Origin: Edolisoma coerulescens | Lineage: Eukaryota; Chordata; Aves; Passeriformes; Campephagidae | Assembly (NCBI GenBank): GCA_013397115.1 | Contig: VWZW01000879.1 | Location: forward strand, 1,629,600-1,693,599 | Length of the DNA stretch: 64,000 nt | Reading direction: 5' to 3' | Shown: one piece after another, positions 34,086 to 45,549 of the stretch | How the letters are laid out: each line of letters opens with the position of its first letter | Numbering within the stretch: the first letter of the stretch is position 1 | The notes under the pieces: model-generated | The model's input: only the letters and a program-made list of their open reading frames with translations | Told to the model about the DNA's origin: nothing | Databases searched by the model: none | Position numbers and translations under genes: made by a program

Positions 34086-37000
34086 GTATTTTTATAATTT
34101 CCCGAAAAGAGTCTATTAGCTAATGTAGAACGTGAATGCTTTTTACTCTTCTTCCAAAACAGCTACTGGGTTTATTTCAGGTGATCTCCAGAACATTTTT
34201 GCATAAGTACAGGTAATTCTGTTTTTCTCCCAGAGGCCCTGACTTGCTAAGGCTGAGTTGACATCCTGATTATGTATCAAATGAAATAATTAGTCCATGT
34301 GCAGTCCTGTTCAATATTGCATCTTGGAAAGCACCCTTGGAATGTTTCTATTTCCTGAAACAATAATGCCATATAATGGTAGAGAAAGGTTTATCTTTAT
34401 AATGCAAAATCTTACTGGACTTTCAGCAAACAGCAAAACATTAAAATAAATAAAAATTACAGGCAAGTTAAAATTAAATCCTAGCATTATCACAAAGATT
34501 GCTCAGCATCAATGGTTTGTGTGAAAGCTGTTTCTAGGGTTTGGACATGATCCTGCAAGATGCTGTGGGTATGGACATGTTCCAAGATGCAAGACTCCTC
34601 CTTTCCACGCTGAAGAAGACCAATACCTCGCATAATGGCATCTGCATGTAGTAAACACTGATGTAGCCAGCAACAGTAGAGCTTACAAGCACAAATGTTT
34701 TGAAAGGTAACAAAGCACGGCCACAAATCAGAAGCCATTTCTGTCACTGGTTTCTGAAAACCCAGCAAGGGTTTGAATGAGCTCCAACTAGAAAATCTCT
34801 TGTCAAAAAAAGAACATACAAAACATGCTTTCATTTTGAGATAGGCAGATTTGCTGTCCTACTTGCACAAGGCAAAGCCTAAGGTAAGGGTGGAAGGGAG
34901 AGAAGGAGGATTCACAGGGGAGCACAAGTCAGAAACTGCTCAGAGAAGTTGTGATCAAATTTAGAAGACTTCCAAGAATTGCACAAGCCTCCAACTGAGT
35001 ACTTTATTTGCACTCTATTTAATGCTACAAAATGCTTATCTTTCAATGAAGGAACAGACCTAGTGACACAATTTATTTTCAAATTAATGGCAAATACTTT
35101 CTACTTCCGTGTAATGAATTTGATTACACAGCTCTAGCCTCCTACTCAGAAAAATCGCTGCCACAGAGAAGTCAAAAAGGAAAGGGATTTCTAAGGAAGG
35201 GTACAATTCCAAATATCATGCCACTGAAAAATTTTAAATAACTTAGACAGTCACCCAGAATGCTGTTTATGCACTGTCTGATGCAGATATACTTGTTTTA
35301 CTGACTATTTAACATCACTGTAATCAGCAATAAAACAGAAAATTATGTGTCAGGAGCTGGAGGAAAAAAAAAGTTTTCTATCATTTTTATCACCCTGATT
35401 TACATATCTACATAAATATTTGGAGCTTCTTCACAGAAAAGGTAGAAAGGGTCTGCTAAAGCAAAAAAGTGTAGTTCTATTGATACATCCATGACTATCA
35501 CACCTGTCTAACCTGCTATTAAGATCTGATCCATTCATCCATATTAGAAATACAAATACATGAGAGGTTTCCATGGTAAGATCCAAATGAAGTAAACTTC
35601 CTTCAAGATGTAATTTTAATTAAATGGCTTGTCCATGAAATGAACAAAAGATCATTAAAAAAAGAAATTTTAACGATGTACAATGAATCAAGAAAACGTA
35701 CGATGTGCCAAAGAACTATTAAATCTTAACAGGCTCCTGCCTATATTTTTTGTGACACATTGTAGAAAAGCTGAGCTCATCATGCTACTTTTTCTGTAAC
35801 ACCATGATCTAGAATTTTAACTGGAACAATCAATTTTGATTGCTGCTCCCCACTGCTTCATACTGGAGGGGGAAATGTGTTTTGGTGGTGAAAATTAGTT
35901 TGCACTCTTTCCTTCTCCTTTGCAGAGTGATCTGTGTTTCTTCTCTTCTTGCATGCTGAAAAGGAGTTCATCCTGCTTTTCTTGGTTCAGGTGTAAATCT
36001 GTATTTCCCCATAACAATTAAGAAAAGTAGAATTTGGCCTGACTTGGGAAGACAAATAGCTTTCTCTTCTAACACCAGTGTTAGATATTCTCACTAGCTT
36101 GACTTAATACTAGACTCTGATTCTATCTGTAAAGTAGAATGAAAATGGTTTTTTCTTTCCCCTGTGCACTATGCCACATCAATTTCCATAGTGCAATATT
36201 TTTCTTTTTTTTTTTTTTGTACTACAGAGGAGCATAATTCAAACCTACTCAGATTTCTGACTTTGCTGTAAATTAATCTTGCCGGTGCATGTCTGGCACT
36301 TTGAACTAAGCTGTATCTTCCACTTCTTTGGTAGCTTCAATGACATCAAAATGCTACTCATGCTGTGCACTGCTGTTTTATCTAGATTATGATGATATAA
36401 AGAAGACGAGAGGAAAAGGTAAAGTACTAGAAAGACACTCTGTGGTGTTTTCATAGCTTCTTCCTATCCTTCCCAACTCAAAAATCCATCTAAAAGAGCT
36501 CTGAGCTGTCATGGACTCTGAGGATGGGTGACAAGAAAATCTATTTGTCTTGGCTGAAATGACAGCTTAAAACTCTAGCCCTTTTAAAATAAGAGTACTC
36601 TTATGTATATAATAGAACTGATTTTCCTCTCAGTTACCTGAGTATAAATCAGGATCCTCTCCTGGAAACCACACCCACTTAAAGAAGAATCAGGCTCATT
36701 TCCATACATGTAGATCTAGTGAAAAATGTGTCTTCAGCAGTTATAGTTCCAAGTATTATATTTTGCGGGTTAGATAGAGAACAGAAAAAAGTTCCAGTAG
36801 AATCTGGTTTATCTTACTTCCAGGACTCTTGATCCATACGATCTTCAATGATATACACATTTCAGAGTCAAAACAGTGCTAGTGTGGTCATGCCAGAAAA
36901 CTGCTTTCAGTTTTAGTGTATTTTGAAGGCAAAACCTATCTTCTATCTCTCTGCTAGCCTGAAGCAACATGGCAACTCGGGGTTTGTACCACCATAGGAA

Positions 37001-40000
37001 AACCCTTTGTGAGCACACTAAGGCTGAAATAACTCCTAAACTCCCCCAAAACAGACTATGGAGACACTATGGTCAGGCAGAGGGAAAGGCTATGTGTTCC
37101 CGTGCCCCAGGGAAAACCAGGAGCCACCAAATCTCCTTCAGGAAGCCCAGGCTAAGAGCAGTGTTCTCGCCTTTTGTTTTACCAGGGAAGATGAAAAATA
37201 TTTTTCGGGATACCAGCATAAGTAAACAAGGACTGGAAAAATTAAAGGGTTGCTTAAAATTACCTTTGCACAGATGTAATATGCGAAGTCTGCTGAGAAT
37301 TTCTTTGAACTAATTTGGGATCTGTTCTACAGTATTCCTAGCAGAGAGCTGTTTTAGGGAGGGTATTTTCAAGAATTTAATTGCAGCCCATTTAGTTTCA
37401 AGTCATCCACAATAAGTAGGAGGAAATACATGTTGCTAACAAAAACCCCAAAATATTTGTTGTGGGGCTGTGGGAAGAGAAAAGATAAAGACGTCAATGC
37501 TGACATTGGCATTTTTCTTCTTTTTAATGCTTCTCAAGAAAGTTTCCCTTATGGTGAACTTTTTAGAGAAAAAGCAGGTTTGCTGCTCCAGAGAGAATTA
37601 AAATTGCTATTTATTTGTGTTCCCTTTTTATACAGATACAAATAACTATGAATGATGAGTCAAATGTCAGGCGTGATGCTTGGAGCTATGGCTCTGCATT
37701 AATCTTCAACTTGGAATTTTTTTTCCCTTTTCTCCTTCAAATTTGTTTCCTCTGAAGGGTTATCCCCCTCAGCTGCTCAAGCTGGAGATCGGTTACCCAG
37801 TTTCAACTTCTCCTCTGTAATCCCTCTATTTAAAGGTGAGATAATCAGCTTTTGTTTGGCTGACTTGGACCTAAGACAATCTCTGGACTAAAGACAAAGA
37901 AGAGCCTACATGGAGAGAATGCAAAGCCTCTGCTTGCCTGCAGAGTGAGGAGGTGGCCTTTTATGCTCTTTCCAACACCAAAAATTCTCATGCCCTGCAA
38001 AGCCCAGCAGTATAACTTAGAGCATTACCCACAAACAAATGTTCCTGTTAGTAAGTGAATATTATTTGGATAGCAAGCTCAAGAATGTGCCAGAATATTT
38101 GGCATGGGTGATCATCCCAAGAGAGAAAGAATAAACTCTTTGTTCATCAAGTGATGGCACACAGTGTTGCTGCTCGGGAAGCTACCTTTCAATTTCTGTT
38201 GATTGTCACTTTCCTTTGAGAATTGTGTGTATTGTGGAGGAGAGACAGACGAACCTTCTTTCCTTCTTTTTTTTCCCTTCTTTCCTCTCTCTCTCTCCAC
38301 ACCTCCTCCACACTTCTTTCTCCAGTATTTAAGCTATGAAAAATCACTGGAGAGAAAAGTGGTGAGAACAAAGTGGTTCATGCACACAGAGGTTGTGGAG
38401 CCATCCAGGCTACCTCACCAGCCTGTACCAAAATGTCTCAACAGTGGCTTGGCATTTTCCCAGGAAAATGTATTCCTATGTCAATTCTGTTTGGATCTCT
38501 CATCAGAACAGGCCCACAGAACTATGCAATGGACACAGTGTTTGGGCTTCTCCCCACTACGAACTGAGATCCCTTCAGCCAGATATTCTGGGCCACAGGA
38601 AAGGAAAAAAAAATAAAGGATATTGGAAAAAATCCCCACAAAGTGATGAGCCTCTTCAGAGACTGACTAAACAAACAGTTTTGTTATCTACAAACTTGTT
38701 TCACTCTGCAGGTCTATTTCATGCTTTTGATATTTCAGGGTTTGAGGTCTATCTGGCAGTAAACAAACACTGCTGCATCAGAATTTCAGCAAGACAGCAA
38801 TTCTCATTTTAGGACTAGGTTAGGGAAAGGGCCTAAAAGAAGAATGTTTCTGTGCAGTGTATTTCTCTAGGAAACTGAGGGCATAAATGCTCAGGGAACA
38901 AATAACTTTGTTCAAGCCCCTGGAGTAGGGTTCCAGGTTCTGGCTGGGTCCACTAGAATTTGCCATACAATAAATATCTTGGCTCCTCACATTATAAAAT
39001 AGGTCCATAACTCTGTAGCTGTGAGTGGCTAAGGGAAAATGCATCTGGAATTGCCAAAGAACTGGTAAAGTGTTGCTAAACACATGTTAATTTAACTCAT
39101 TGAACAAGGCAACATAGGTCAGATCTGATCCTGCTTGCAAGCCTCTAGAGGCTCACCTGGAAGTGGACAGTATCAGGAAGAAACTCAATGGCTTCTCTGA
39201 AAAAGAGAGGCAGAAGAACAGTCCAGTGTTTCCCCACCCAGGGGAAGGGACCTGCTGCGGATCAGATGTGGGAGCATGGAGCTGGTAGGGTGGCACACAA
39301 GAAGGGATTGTTTCAAAGGGACAGGTCAGAGAGATGTGCCATACCCCCATTCATTGCAGTCTTATGATTTCACTATTACAGATTCAAACTTGGCATATGC
39401 AAAAGTTAAAGTTCCCATGGCAACAGTTATTTCTACCACAATTCATGCCCTGTATACTTATCATACACACTTAGAGTCAAAGAGGAATATATTACATGAC
39501 ACATCTAACAACGTAAAAAAGAAAAGAAAATACTCCAGCTGTGGAAGGAAGCCAAATTAAAGATTGCTAGAGAAACCTTGATTTTTGCACTGCTTGACCT
39601 TTTCAATTTTAGCTGTAAAACTTTATGGTTACATTAACAAAGATCTGTACTTATTATCTGCTCACCTCATCCCACAGATGGTAAGAGCATTGTCCAAGCA
39701 GAAGAAATGTTCTGTTCCCTAGATACAGTCTATCTTCTACAAACTCAGTGCTTATTCTCAGTTTCCACTGGTCAGCTGAGCTTCATTTGTAGTCTTGCTG
39801 GGACAGGAATTAACAAATATTCTAAGAGAAGAAGAATGACGAAAAATTCAGCCATGTGATATCATTTCAGGCAGCTGTTTGCTTTAGTCATTTTGTAGCT
39901 CCCTAACCTCTCAGAAACATAAGAATTGCATGAAGTCATATGGTTTTAGTATCCTAGTCTTGATGCAGAAACTGTATGTGGGGGAAAGGTGCTGCCCTTT

Positions 40001-40479
40001 CACCATATATATAGGAATGGACTTAACAGCTCAACCCAAAATTCAGCTCCTCCAGCATCATGTTATCAACAGCATTGATAACAGGTTATCTATGGATGAC
40101 TATACAAACAAGGAAAAGATAGAAAGAGACTTCACAGAAGTTTCTTTCAGCCTAAAGCAAATTTGGGAACATCATGAAACAGATTTAGTTTGGGTTTTTT
40201 TTAATCTCTTCCTACTCTAAACCTGTCAACTGATTAATTCATTTTATGCAAAATGCATCAGAAACAATAATGGGCTGAATTTAGCCCTGAAAGAAAGAAG
40301 TGGGTATCATTCCACCCCTTTCAACGGAAGTACTTCAGGGACAATATTGTGCTACTTGACCTAATTCTTTCCTGGTATCCTTGCAAATGCAAGCAATTTC
40401 ACTGAATCAGTACAAAAGGAGGATAAGTAAAACAAGAATCTGTTGGATATTCCGGGCTTTCTGTCTCCATGCACCCGCG
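34086..40479. other. Unique non-coding DNA
   Basis: I see no repeat family or exon in this 6.4-kb stretch. Small features are a T-run near 36207-36218, a pyrimidine-rich tract at about 38248-38325 and AT-rich segments near 34290-34490 and 35590-35720. The 137-codon and 139-codon open frames at 38203-38812 overlap in different frames, cross the pyrimidine tract and have no signature. Confidence 0.4.
38248..38325 (+). repeat. Polypyrimidine tract
   Basis: Nearly pure C/T over about 75 bp, including a T-run, CTCTCTCTCTCTCC (38285-38298) and CACACCTCCTCCACAC. It creates the serine/proline/phenylalanine-rich false frame noted in this area. Confidence 0.75.
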
Positions 40480-40780
40480 TCCTCGTTGACAGCTGCTCAC
40501 CATCACTATAAACCACTGTCAGATCAGTTTGGCATTGCCTTGCACATTAACTCCACATTTCAATGGTGTAAGCTGTCATTGCACTGTTCATGTCAATTGA
40601 TGTGAACTGATTTGCTCTAACCAGAGCTCGGAGCAATTTGATGGCAGGGCCTGTTATTCCACAAAACACGAGGCACTGCCCAACAGCACAAATAAATTCC
40701 TCAATTACACTAACTTCACCATCATGGCAAGAGTGGGAAAGTAGATTTTTACAGCTGTTACGATAGTGTTGTGCTGTGGT
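40480..40780. promoter_or_regulatory. Candidate conserved non-coding element
   Basis: The sequence contains TGACAGCTGCTCACC (40488, E-box CAGCTG next to a TGACAG half-site), TGTCATTGCACTG near 40573, TGTCAATTGATGTGA near 40592 and CTCAATTACACTAAC near 40701. It is free of repeats and unusually rich in factor-site-like words. This is inference from composition only. Confidence 0.25.
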
Positions 40781-41999
40781 TTCTTGGGAGTTTCACTAAT
40801 TTTATGTCTGTAAATCATTATTTTCCCATACAGGAGTTTTCCCCAGTAGATTACACAATGCACATATGTAGTACCTGCCATACGCCCTACACCCTGCCCC
40901 GGTGCCCAGGATGTGCAGTATATTTGAAGATATGGCAGTGTATATGTATGCAAACTATACCAAACCATTCAAAGGTTTATTTACTTGTTCTTTACTCATG
41001 GCTCCCCTGAAAGGGAGATATAGGTATTTCTTACACAAGAGACTTGCTGTTAGGCTGTTATGTTACTTGGAAGTAAAAATTACACAACCCCACTAACTAC
41101 CATGCCCCAAAACGGCCATTGTGCAAGCAAAAGACCTAGAAATATAATCCTAAGTATCATCGATGCATTTTGTGAACAGATTCGTAGCTCAGAGTTATGA
41201 TCATTGTATGCAACAGTTATAGTGCAGTTTATTTGAAAGATAAGTTTTGAAACAGCATCTCATTTAAGGGAACCATAACATCTCTAAAGTAGAAATGTCA
41301 CAGTTATTTAATATCAAAGAAAGAACATAGATGCGTACCTACCAATACAAAAGTTGTCTTTGCCCTAAGGTTCGCATGGGTTAAGGATTCAGAGTGTATA
41401 AAAGGCTCACTAATTAAAGCAGAGAAAATATTTTTTACTTGTGACCACTTAGCTTTTGACAATTAATTATCTCCATTCACCTGCAGTAAAAAAGTACCTA
41501 GATTTCTCAGATAGCCAAACTTAACAGATAGAGAGCTTCGATTCATGCAAGAGAGTAATAAAACTGCCTAAGTGTAACAAATCTGATGTTTCAATGACAA
41601 AAAGTTGCTTCTTTTTGTAGTATCATAATTCTGACATCTTGGTCTACAGATTGGTAAATTGTTTCTTTTCTCCCATCCTCAGTCAACAAGTGTCTTTGCT
41701 GGTGGCGGGTCAATATTAGCATTTAATTTGCTTGACATACACAGGAGGAATATCTGCCAGCTCTGTCACGTCTGAGGCATACACAACATATTCCCTGAAG
41801 CCTGCCATTACTGCAGTTTCTAACCTAAGAAAGAAGGAGTTTCTTCCTTTCTCTGCAAGCCTGCTTGCCAACCCACAATATCTCAACAACACAAGCCTGG
41901 CAATGGTCTCCCAGTCATAAAGGCCTATGAACCAACCTGTTCAGTCTGTACTCAAGCTAAATTGTATTCCTGATCAAAGAAAATACTTGAAAGCTAGAA
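40781..41999. other. Unique non-coding DNA
   Basis: Nothing is recognised. The sequence grades into the ancient LINE near 42000. Confidence 0.45.
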
Positions 42000-43100
42000 A
42001 GTTGGAGCATAGCCTGGCTTCATCCCCATTCCTACATCAAATCTAATTCAGAACAGCATGGGTCCCAGCAGGGGCCATGTGGGATTCAATTTGGCCCCAT
42101 TTCTCCACTTTGTAAGGATGGCAGTTTATCCTTAATCTTTGTTTCTTTTCTTTTAGTCATGTATTAAAGCATGTGAGGGGACCTCCTTTTTATGCCATGA
42201 CTGTTTAATTTCTTTAAGGCCCTTTGGTGATGTGAATCACTTTGTGAAAACCCAGGTCCACTGTATATCAGGCAGCATGACCTTAGTCTGATTCTCGTTA
42301 ACTCCTTCAAAGGATGATAATGGATTTGTGAGGCATGTTTGCTCTCTACAAAACGATGTGTTTACCAATTCTATTTTCTATGATCTCTACCAATTTGTCT
42401 GGTACAGAAATCAATTTTACTGGTCAGTAGTTTTTCTGTTCTGCTCTTTAAACTTTTTTTTTTAGATAGCATCACATTTGTGACTTTCTATTTCTCTGCT
42501 TTCAAGAGTGATTTCAGAAATTAGTAGTTTAGCAGTCTCATATTTTAGCTTCTTTAGAATGCTTGGTTTAATGCTACCTGGTCCTTGAGATTTGCTACTG
42601 TTCATTTTATTGAATTGCTCTGAAAATCTCCTCTGTTGACAGTTCGATTTCTGAGTGCTCTTCAAGCTTGAACCTGTAAAGAATGGCTCAGGTGTGGAAA
42701 CCTTCATGACCTCTTCTGAAGAGAACATTGATGCAAATAATTCATTTAGCTTTCTCACCATAGCGCTGCTTCCTGGAGTATCCTTATTTGCACCTTAATC
42801 ATCTCTCAGCCCATTGACTTTCCAAAAGGCTTCCTGTTTCTGATGAAAGTTCTTATTAGTCACTTTTATGCCTGTAGGAAGCTGCTCTTCAAAATCTTTT
42901 TTTGGCTTGCCTCATTACAGTTCTATGTTCAACAGGATGAGTTTAACTGGTCTTTTATTTTCCTCATTTGGACAGGATTTCCACATTGAAATGGATGAGT
43001 ATTTTACTTCTAATAGCCTTCTCTATTCTGTTGTTTAAACATGCTGCATTTTAAGCATTTAATTATTTTTCCCAGTCCTTTTAACTATTTCTCTTCACTT
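42000..43100 (-). mobile_element. Ancient CR1/L3-type LINE, reverse transcriptase region
   Basis: On the minus strand, in sense order, the fragment shows the linker before the RT (KVNGLRDD near 42795-42820, then LNELFASMFSSEE at about 42711-42749), the FSEQFNKM segment, and the LINE RT block KSQGPGSIKPSILKK (about 42549-42593), which matches the KSPGPDGI-x-P-x-L motif of CR1/L2/L3 enzymes. Downstream, TTGTCTGGTACAGAAATCA (42395) and CAGCATGGGTCCCAGCAGGG (42053) on the + strand match the remembered reverse complement of later RT regions. A frame of 99 codons (42761-42462) survives; elsewhere stops and indels abound. Both element ends are missing. Divergence is far greater than in the CR1 copies at 1-3 kb. 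Confidence 0.8.
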
Positions 43101-44340
43101 TCATGTTGTTCTCCATTTTCATAGCTTTAACATGATCATCGTTAACTTTTTTCATATTTTTGGTCATGCTCAGATGATGTAAATACTTAAAGGTTGACAC
43201 AGCTCCCATTCACTGCTCTGAGAAAAAAATTTCCTCCTTTTGGGGTTTTGGGTTAGTTGCTCCAACAACTAGCTATTTATTGACTCTTGTATTTGTACCT
43301 CAAACTCCAGAGACATTTCTGCTACTGGAAGTGAACTAAGATTTGAAATTTGCTGTGTTGGAATTTTTCTTGGAAATAAAATCGCTTTGCTGTGTCTTTG
43401 AAAGCCCTGTCGCAAAAAAAAAAAATAAAAGAAAGAAAAAAAGTTCAAATATTGTATGTCAATGTAAATGAGAACTGACGAATCTAAATAATTAGGACAA
43501 GACACAAGGACAGTGGTGTTTACCCAATATCTGGAAAATTGATAGCCCTCATATCCTTAATCATCTACAATTACCTATGATGAGCAACAAATGAAGTAGA
43601 CTAAATCTTGAAGCTAAGGCAGTCACTCTTAATAAGCCAATGCATTTAATGAATTCCCTTGTTTATCTCCTAGGTCCAGAAAGTGATGTGAGGTTCATAA
43701 TGAGCTCTGCAGCAGCAAAGTGCTTTATTACCTGAACTGGCCCAATTTCATCTGGCTCAGCTCATCTCCTGTTGCTTGGGGATAATGTCTGCAAATCGGT
43801 GCCCTGCCAGGAGGAAGGAGATGGCCAGCACTGTTCCTGTCCAGACGTCCTTGCTCTCAGTGCAGAGCCTGGGACAGCAGCCACACAGCCTCTCCTCCCC
43901 AGCTGTGGCTGGTCATATCCGCCTGCACCATGCTGACTTCCCTCTTCATCCTGGGCTGGAAAGCTGAGTTTTGGATGCACCTCTGTATTTTTCAGAGCAA
44001 CGAATTCAGATGTGAGTAAATGCAAACATGCTCAAAGTCAGCTGCTTATCTTGAAGCTTCATAGCCAGAGCAGTTTCCAACCCCTAGGACTCCTGCGAGC
44101 AGCAGCTGGGGAAGGAAACTTTCACAAAACACTCAGGACTGCTTCTCATTGTGCAGCCTTCAAAGGCCACTTTGAACTCTTCAAGTATCATGTTAGCAGT
44201 ACTCCCATTGACTGAGCCACCATGGTGTTAACCACAGGTCCTTCAAGGTACCCTGAAAGGACTTGGTCTGACATGCTTTTCTGTAGCTCTGGCTGCCTCA
44301 GAGAAAAGGGCTGCTCTTTTCCAGAGCTGAGAGATCTGGT
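43101..44340. other. Mostly unique DNA; A-rich run near 43414
   Basis: An A-rich run with AAAG units lies at about 43413-43443. The ancient LINE might extend a little past 43100, but the match fades. The segment 43760-43960 is GC richer and has chance open frames on both strands. Confidence 0.4.
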
Positions 44341-44440
44341 TTCATAGATTTTTAAGACCAGAAGGAAACAGAATGTTCGTCTGTCACCCTCAAATACCAT
44401 CCCTCTAGCACCAGGTGCAGATAGGACCCTGACATTGAAG
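44341..44440 (-). mobile_element. Old CR1-type 3' end, antisense
   Basis: TCATAGATTTTTAAGACCAG followed by AAGGAAACAG (44343-44372) and a later CACCCTC/ACCATCCC segment resembles the reverse complement of an old amniote CR1 3' end (pattern TCATAGATTTTAAGGCCAGA, then AGGGACC). The match is about 40-100 bp and diverged. Confidence 0.5.
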
Positions 44441-45108
44441 CTTATGAAGTTGAGTTTGTTTAGCTTATTATTTAAGTTATTTTCATATCTGCGTCTCTAC
44501 CAAGGGGAGAAATTCTTAAGTCAAAACTGTTTTTTTATTTCATATTGCCTTATCAATATATTTGGTTTTGGGGTGACAGGAAAGGTAACTCAGATTCTTG
44601 TATTCATAAATATTCATAGAGGAGAGAGGATTAAGCAGTTGGAGTATTGTTTGAAAGAAAATTTAGATCCCCTTTGAAAACAGCATCATGGTGATAGAAA
44701 ATCTTTCTTTTCCCTGTAATAGTCTACTTTAAAAACATCCTCTTTGCATTACTTCCAGCTATCAGAATCAGCCAGCAAAGTATAGCCTGAATTCTGATAA
44801 AGGGCAATTGCAGTAAATGGAGAAACAAGCATAAATTATATCTCCAGTGAGCCCAAGAAAGTATTTCTGAGATAAGGGAAGATGAGCTTTTTGAAACATT
44901 TATTTCATTGTACATTCTACTGGTAATAAAATAAAAACAATGAATAATAAATAATTATTTTTATAAACAACAAGTTATTTCCATGCCTTGCCCTTCCATC
45001 CTCATAGAAAGTTCCGACCAGCCAAGAGCAGCAGTTGAGTTCACACCATTTCATCCACTGGACATATGACTGTATCTATCTTATGTGACTTTGGATCCTG
45101 TTCAGTTC
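44441..45108. other. Unique AT-rich DNA
   Basis: Very AT rich at 44920-44970 (AATAATAAATAATTATTTTT near 44944). Nothing else is recognised. Confidence 0.45.
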
Positions 45109-45549
45109 CTAAAGTTCAGCTGTCTGTATCAGGAAAATCCCACCCTCTATGCAAGCAGTCTCATTTGAGGCTACTGAACTGTCTTCACAAACAAGGATCT
45201 GCACAATCACGTTGTCAGTGGGTACGTCACTGAGCAAGCTAGTATGGATAGCTTGGAAGTCACCGCACTCCCCAGAGCACAGGTGAGGCTGCAGTTCTCG
45301 CACTTGCATTTACACTTCTATGGTTTGCTCTTTCCATTGGCTGAAAACTTCCTTCATCAGTGGGCCTCCACTGCACAAATTTTGCAAATCTTGCACGAGC
45401 ATTTTAAAAAGGGAGGGTTGGTGCATCTCTATTTTCATGGGCATGTTCATGGAGACAAGAGTCATGATGTCAGCAGGCACAGACACACTTGTACTAGTGG
45501 ACACTAGCTCAGGCAGTGGCAGCAGCACCCTGTGGCACTGGGAGTTCAT
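45109..45549 (-). pseudogene. 147-codon frame broken by one stop, unidentified
   Basis: Read on the minus strand, one frame runs from 45549 to 45109 with a single internal TAA at 45310-45312. The upper half contains SLFKMLVQDLQNLCSGG and the lower half MQVRELQPHLCSGECGDFQA, a composition like a soluble protein. There is an in-frame stop just upstream of the first ATG, so no longer frame exists. No splice signals of note, domain or family are recognised. It could be a decayed gene fragment; a chance frame is at least as likely. Confidence 0.18.

Noticed and set aside
38203..38812. 137- and 139-codon + strand frames as exons
   Set aside because: They overlap in different frames, pass through a polypyrimidine tract and match no known family.
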